NCBI GenBank assembly: GCA_027356675.1
Contig: DAHVXO010000234.1
Location: forward strand, 1 to 6,232
From: Symbiobacteriaceae bacterium
Lineage (GTDB): Bacteria; Bacillota_E; Symbiobacteriia; Symbiobacteriales; Symbiobacteriaceae
Reading direction: 5' to 3'
DNA: 6,232 nt
Of the stretch, positions 5,746 through 6,232 are shown in pieces (the stretch's first letter is position 1; each line of letters begins with the position of its first letter). Under the pieces are notes generated by a model. It had not been told where the DNA came from. It did not search any database and saw only the letters and a list, made by a program, of their open reading frames with translations. Position numbers and translations under genes: made by a program.

Positions 5746-5988
5746 TCAACGGAGAGCATTCACGGCGTCTTCATAGTCCGCCCGCTCGAAACCGATCAAC
5801 ACCCGTTCGCCGACCACGGTCACCGGAATCATCCTGGCACTGGTCAGGGCACGCATCTCGTGGTAGTAGGTCCGGTTGGTAAGGACGTTCCGCTCCTGCC
5901 ACTCAATTCCTTTCGCCGAAAGGAAGCGCCGGGCCCGGGCGCAGTGAGGTCAGAGCGGGACGACATACATGATGATGGGTTCCGCCAC
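5746..5988 (-). CDS. Selenocysteine-containing glutaredoxin/NrdH-like protein (UGA = Sec at codon 13)
   Basis: Translated from GTG 5988 with the TGA at 5952-5950 read as selenocysteine (U), the product has 80 residues, the size of small bacterial glutaredoxins. These reduce disulfides using glutathione or a thioredoxin-reductase-like donor. Strand one (PIIMYVVPL, 4-12) leads into the redox motif U13-P14-H15-C16, where other glutaredoxins have CPYC or CPHC, followed by a helix ARARRFLSAKGIEW (17-30). The cis-proline motif MIPVT (53-57) and the VGERVLIGFERADYEDAV stretch (59-76) are typical of the glutaredoxin C-terminal half. AAAGGAGG sits 7 nt before the GTG. After the TGA there is no start codon with an SD that could yield a separate protein, and about three quarters of the downstream codons end in G or C, so coding constraint continues past the TGA. 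The alternative is a Cys-to-stop mutation or sequencing error. Confidence 0.85.
5907..5952 (-). promoter_or_regulatory. Candidate bacterial SECIS element with the Sec UGA
   Basis: The UGA (5952-5950, followed by C) precedes two abutting hairpins in the coding mRNA. The first is GCGCC (5942-5938) with GGCGC (5930-5926) and a 7-nt loop. The second is a perfect 8-bp stem, UUCCUUUC (5925-5918) with GAAAGGAA (5914-5907), closing a GGC loop. That loop begins 32 nt after the UGA and has G in both first positions. This fits the published bSECIS rule as I recall it (loop roughly 16-37 nt from the UGA, a G in the first two loop bases), which SelB recognises. Folding energies were not computed. Confidence 0.72.
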
Positions 5989-5995
5989 GGTCAGG

Positions 5996-6003
5996 CCTCC
6001 TTT
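5996..6003 (-). promoter_or_regulatory. Strong ribosome binding site of the selenoprotein gene
   Basis: AAAGGAGG on the minus strand, 7 nt before the GTG at 5988, is a consensus Shine-Dalgarno. It fixes the start and shows that the UGA-containing frame is meant to be translated. Confidence 0.85.
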
Positions 6004-6030
6004 GTATGATGCTCCAATTCTATCATACCA
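6002..6030. repeat. Inverted repeat over the glutaredoxin promoter, possible operator
   Basis: TTGTATGAT (6002-6010) and ATCATACCA (6022-6030) are inverted copies (8 of 9 positions) separated by 11 bp, so half-site centres are 20 bp, about two helical turns, apart. One arm covers the extended -10 and the other the start of the ribosome binding site region, a placement suited to a repressor. The regulator is unknown. Confidence 0.4.
6022..6030 (-). promoter_or_regulatory. Extended -10 promoter of the selenoprotein gene
   Basis: TGGTATGAT on the minus strand fits an extended -10 (TGnTATAAT, one mismatch). It predicts transcription from about 6015 and a leader of about 27 nt containing the AAAGGAGG site. 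No good -35 is visible, as is allowed for extended -10 promoters. The element overlaps the end of the open frame 6232-6023. Confidence 0.5.
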
Positions 6031-6232
6031 CGACCGATAGGGGCCCGGACAGGCAACAGGGTAGCCCTGGGCGCTCCCAGCTCACGCGCATATCCCACGT
6101 CCAACCTGGTGGGGGCCCCGCCTCCTTGATATATGACCAGACGGATGGCCCAGCGTAAGCGTCAAATAACGCCCACCGGTACCTGTAATCGGAATTGACT
6201 TCGAATAGGTACGGCGTAACGGTGAGCAGGCT
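6023..6232 (-). CDS. Partial open frame entering from the right edge, unknown protein
   Basis: On the minus strand one frame is open from the window edge (6232) to TGA at 6025-6023, giving 69 residues of a C-terminus. It begins SLLTVTPYLFEVNSDYRYRW and is rich in aromatic residues (about six Trp and five Tyr). I do not recognise a family. Roughly two thirds of its codons end in G or C, weaker than in the sure genes. The last 20 or so residues (PCCLSGPLSVVV at the end) look low in coding quality, and the stop overlaps the predicted -10 of the downstream gene. A second minus-strand frame ends only 2 nt before the glutaredoxin GTG (stop 5993-5991) but holds an internal TGA and reads less like protein. 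It may be a real gene end, a decayed remnant, or chance. Confidence 0.35.
   Translation of the reverse strand, partial: SLLTVTPYLFEVNSDYRYRWALFDAYAGPSVWSYIKEAGPPPGWTWDMRVSWERPGLPCCLSGPLSVVV

Noticed and set aside
5708..5748. Second SECIS after the terminal TGA of the glutaredoxin gene
   Set aside because: The hairpin has only 5 bp, and the sequence beyond the stop does not extend the fold. It mainly shows that small hairpins at this distance can arise by chance, so the SECIS call rests on the combined evidence.
5950..5952. UGA reassigned to Trp or Gly (alternative genetic code) instead of Sec
   Set aside because: TGA ends mobB, cheX, the membrane protein gene and the glutaredoxin itself at natural family lengths, and none of the long genes has another internal TGA.
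5746..5988. Glutaredoxin pseudogene with a nonsense mutation
   Set aside because: The stop hits exactly the one codon where Sec is functionally expected. The frame, SD and fold motifs are otherwise intact, and a SECIS-like hairpin follows. Not excluded without reads and homologues.
5722..6009. 95-codon open frame on the + strand opposite the glutaredoxin
   Set aside because: It is the antisense shadow of the UGA-interrupted gene; its translation has no recognisable fold and no ribosome binding site of note.
6031..6232. tRNA-Sec (selC) or another tRNA near the selenoprotein gene
   Set aside because: I looked on both strands for a UCA anticodon loop flanked by stems, and for a GGTTCGA-type T arm. 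A TCAAA at about 6161 and a TTCGAAT at about 6200 are not in a tRNA-like arrangement.
1..6232. CRISPR arrays, insertion sequences, integrase genes or phage genes
   Set aside because: No regular direct repeats, terminal inverted repeats or transposase-like frames were seen; all long frames are accounted for by cellular genes.

Overview
The window looks like chromosomal DNA from a GC-rich, probably endospore-forming Firmicute (Bacillota). This is inference from three things: a LysM-GH18 protein of the spore-cortex YaaH/SleL type without a signal peptide, a CheX-type CheY-P phosphatase, and strong AGGAGG-like ribosome binding sites. No 16S gene or other firm taxonomic marker is present. UGA is a normal stop codon in several genes here.

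Layout from left to right. (1) The 3' end of a small membrane protein on the + strand (1-333), closed by a strong hairpin terminator. (2) A minus-strand molybdenum-cofactor pair, mobB followed by moeA (2167-401), six bases apart. (3) A divergent intergenic region of about 245 bp. (4) A plus-strand pair: a LysM-LysM-GH18 spore-cortex-type hydrolase (2414-3673) and a stand-alone cheX (3749-4219). (5) A convergent minus-strand group: an M20 metallopeptidase (5651-4293), preceded by a small gene at 5988-5746. (6) A minus-strand open frame running off the right edge (6232-6023).

The highlight is the gene at 5988-5746. Normal ORF calling misses it because its frame contains TGA at codon 13. Read through that TGA, it is an 80-residue glutaredoxin/NrdH-like protein. 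The TGA falls exactly on the first cysteine of the CxxC redox motif, giving Sec-Pro-His-Cys. It has a consensus Shine-Dalgarno sequence and a GTG start. A perfect 8-bp hairpin with a G-starting loop lies 32 nt after the UGA, where bacterial SECIS elements sit. The best reading is a selenocysteine-containing glutaredoxin. Its own terminator codon is also UGA.

Functionally, MobB and MoeA serve molybdopterin cofactor maturation. Sec and molybdenum often meet in Sec-dependent formate dehydrogenases, so a selenium-using, molybdenum-using anaerobe is plausible but not shown here. The glutaredoxin and the M20 peptidase may share a transcript. The remaining genes look like ordinary housekeeping or sporulation and motility genes without an obvious shared pathway.
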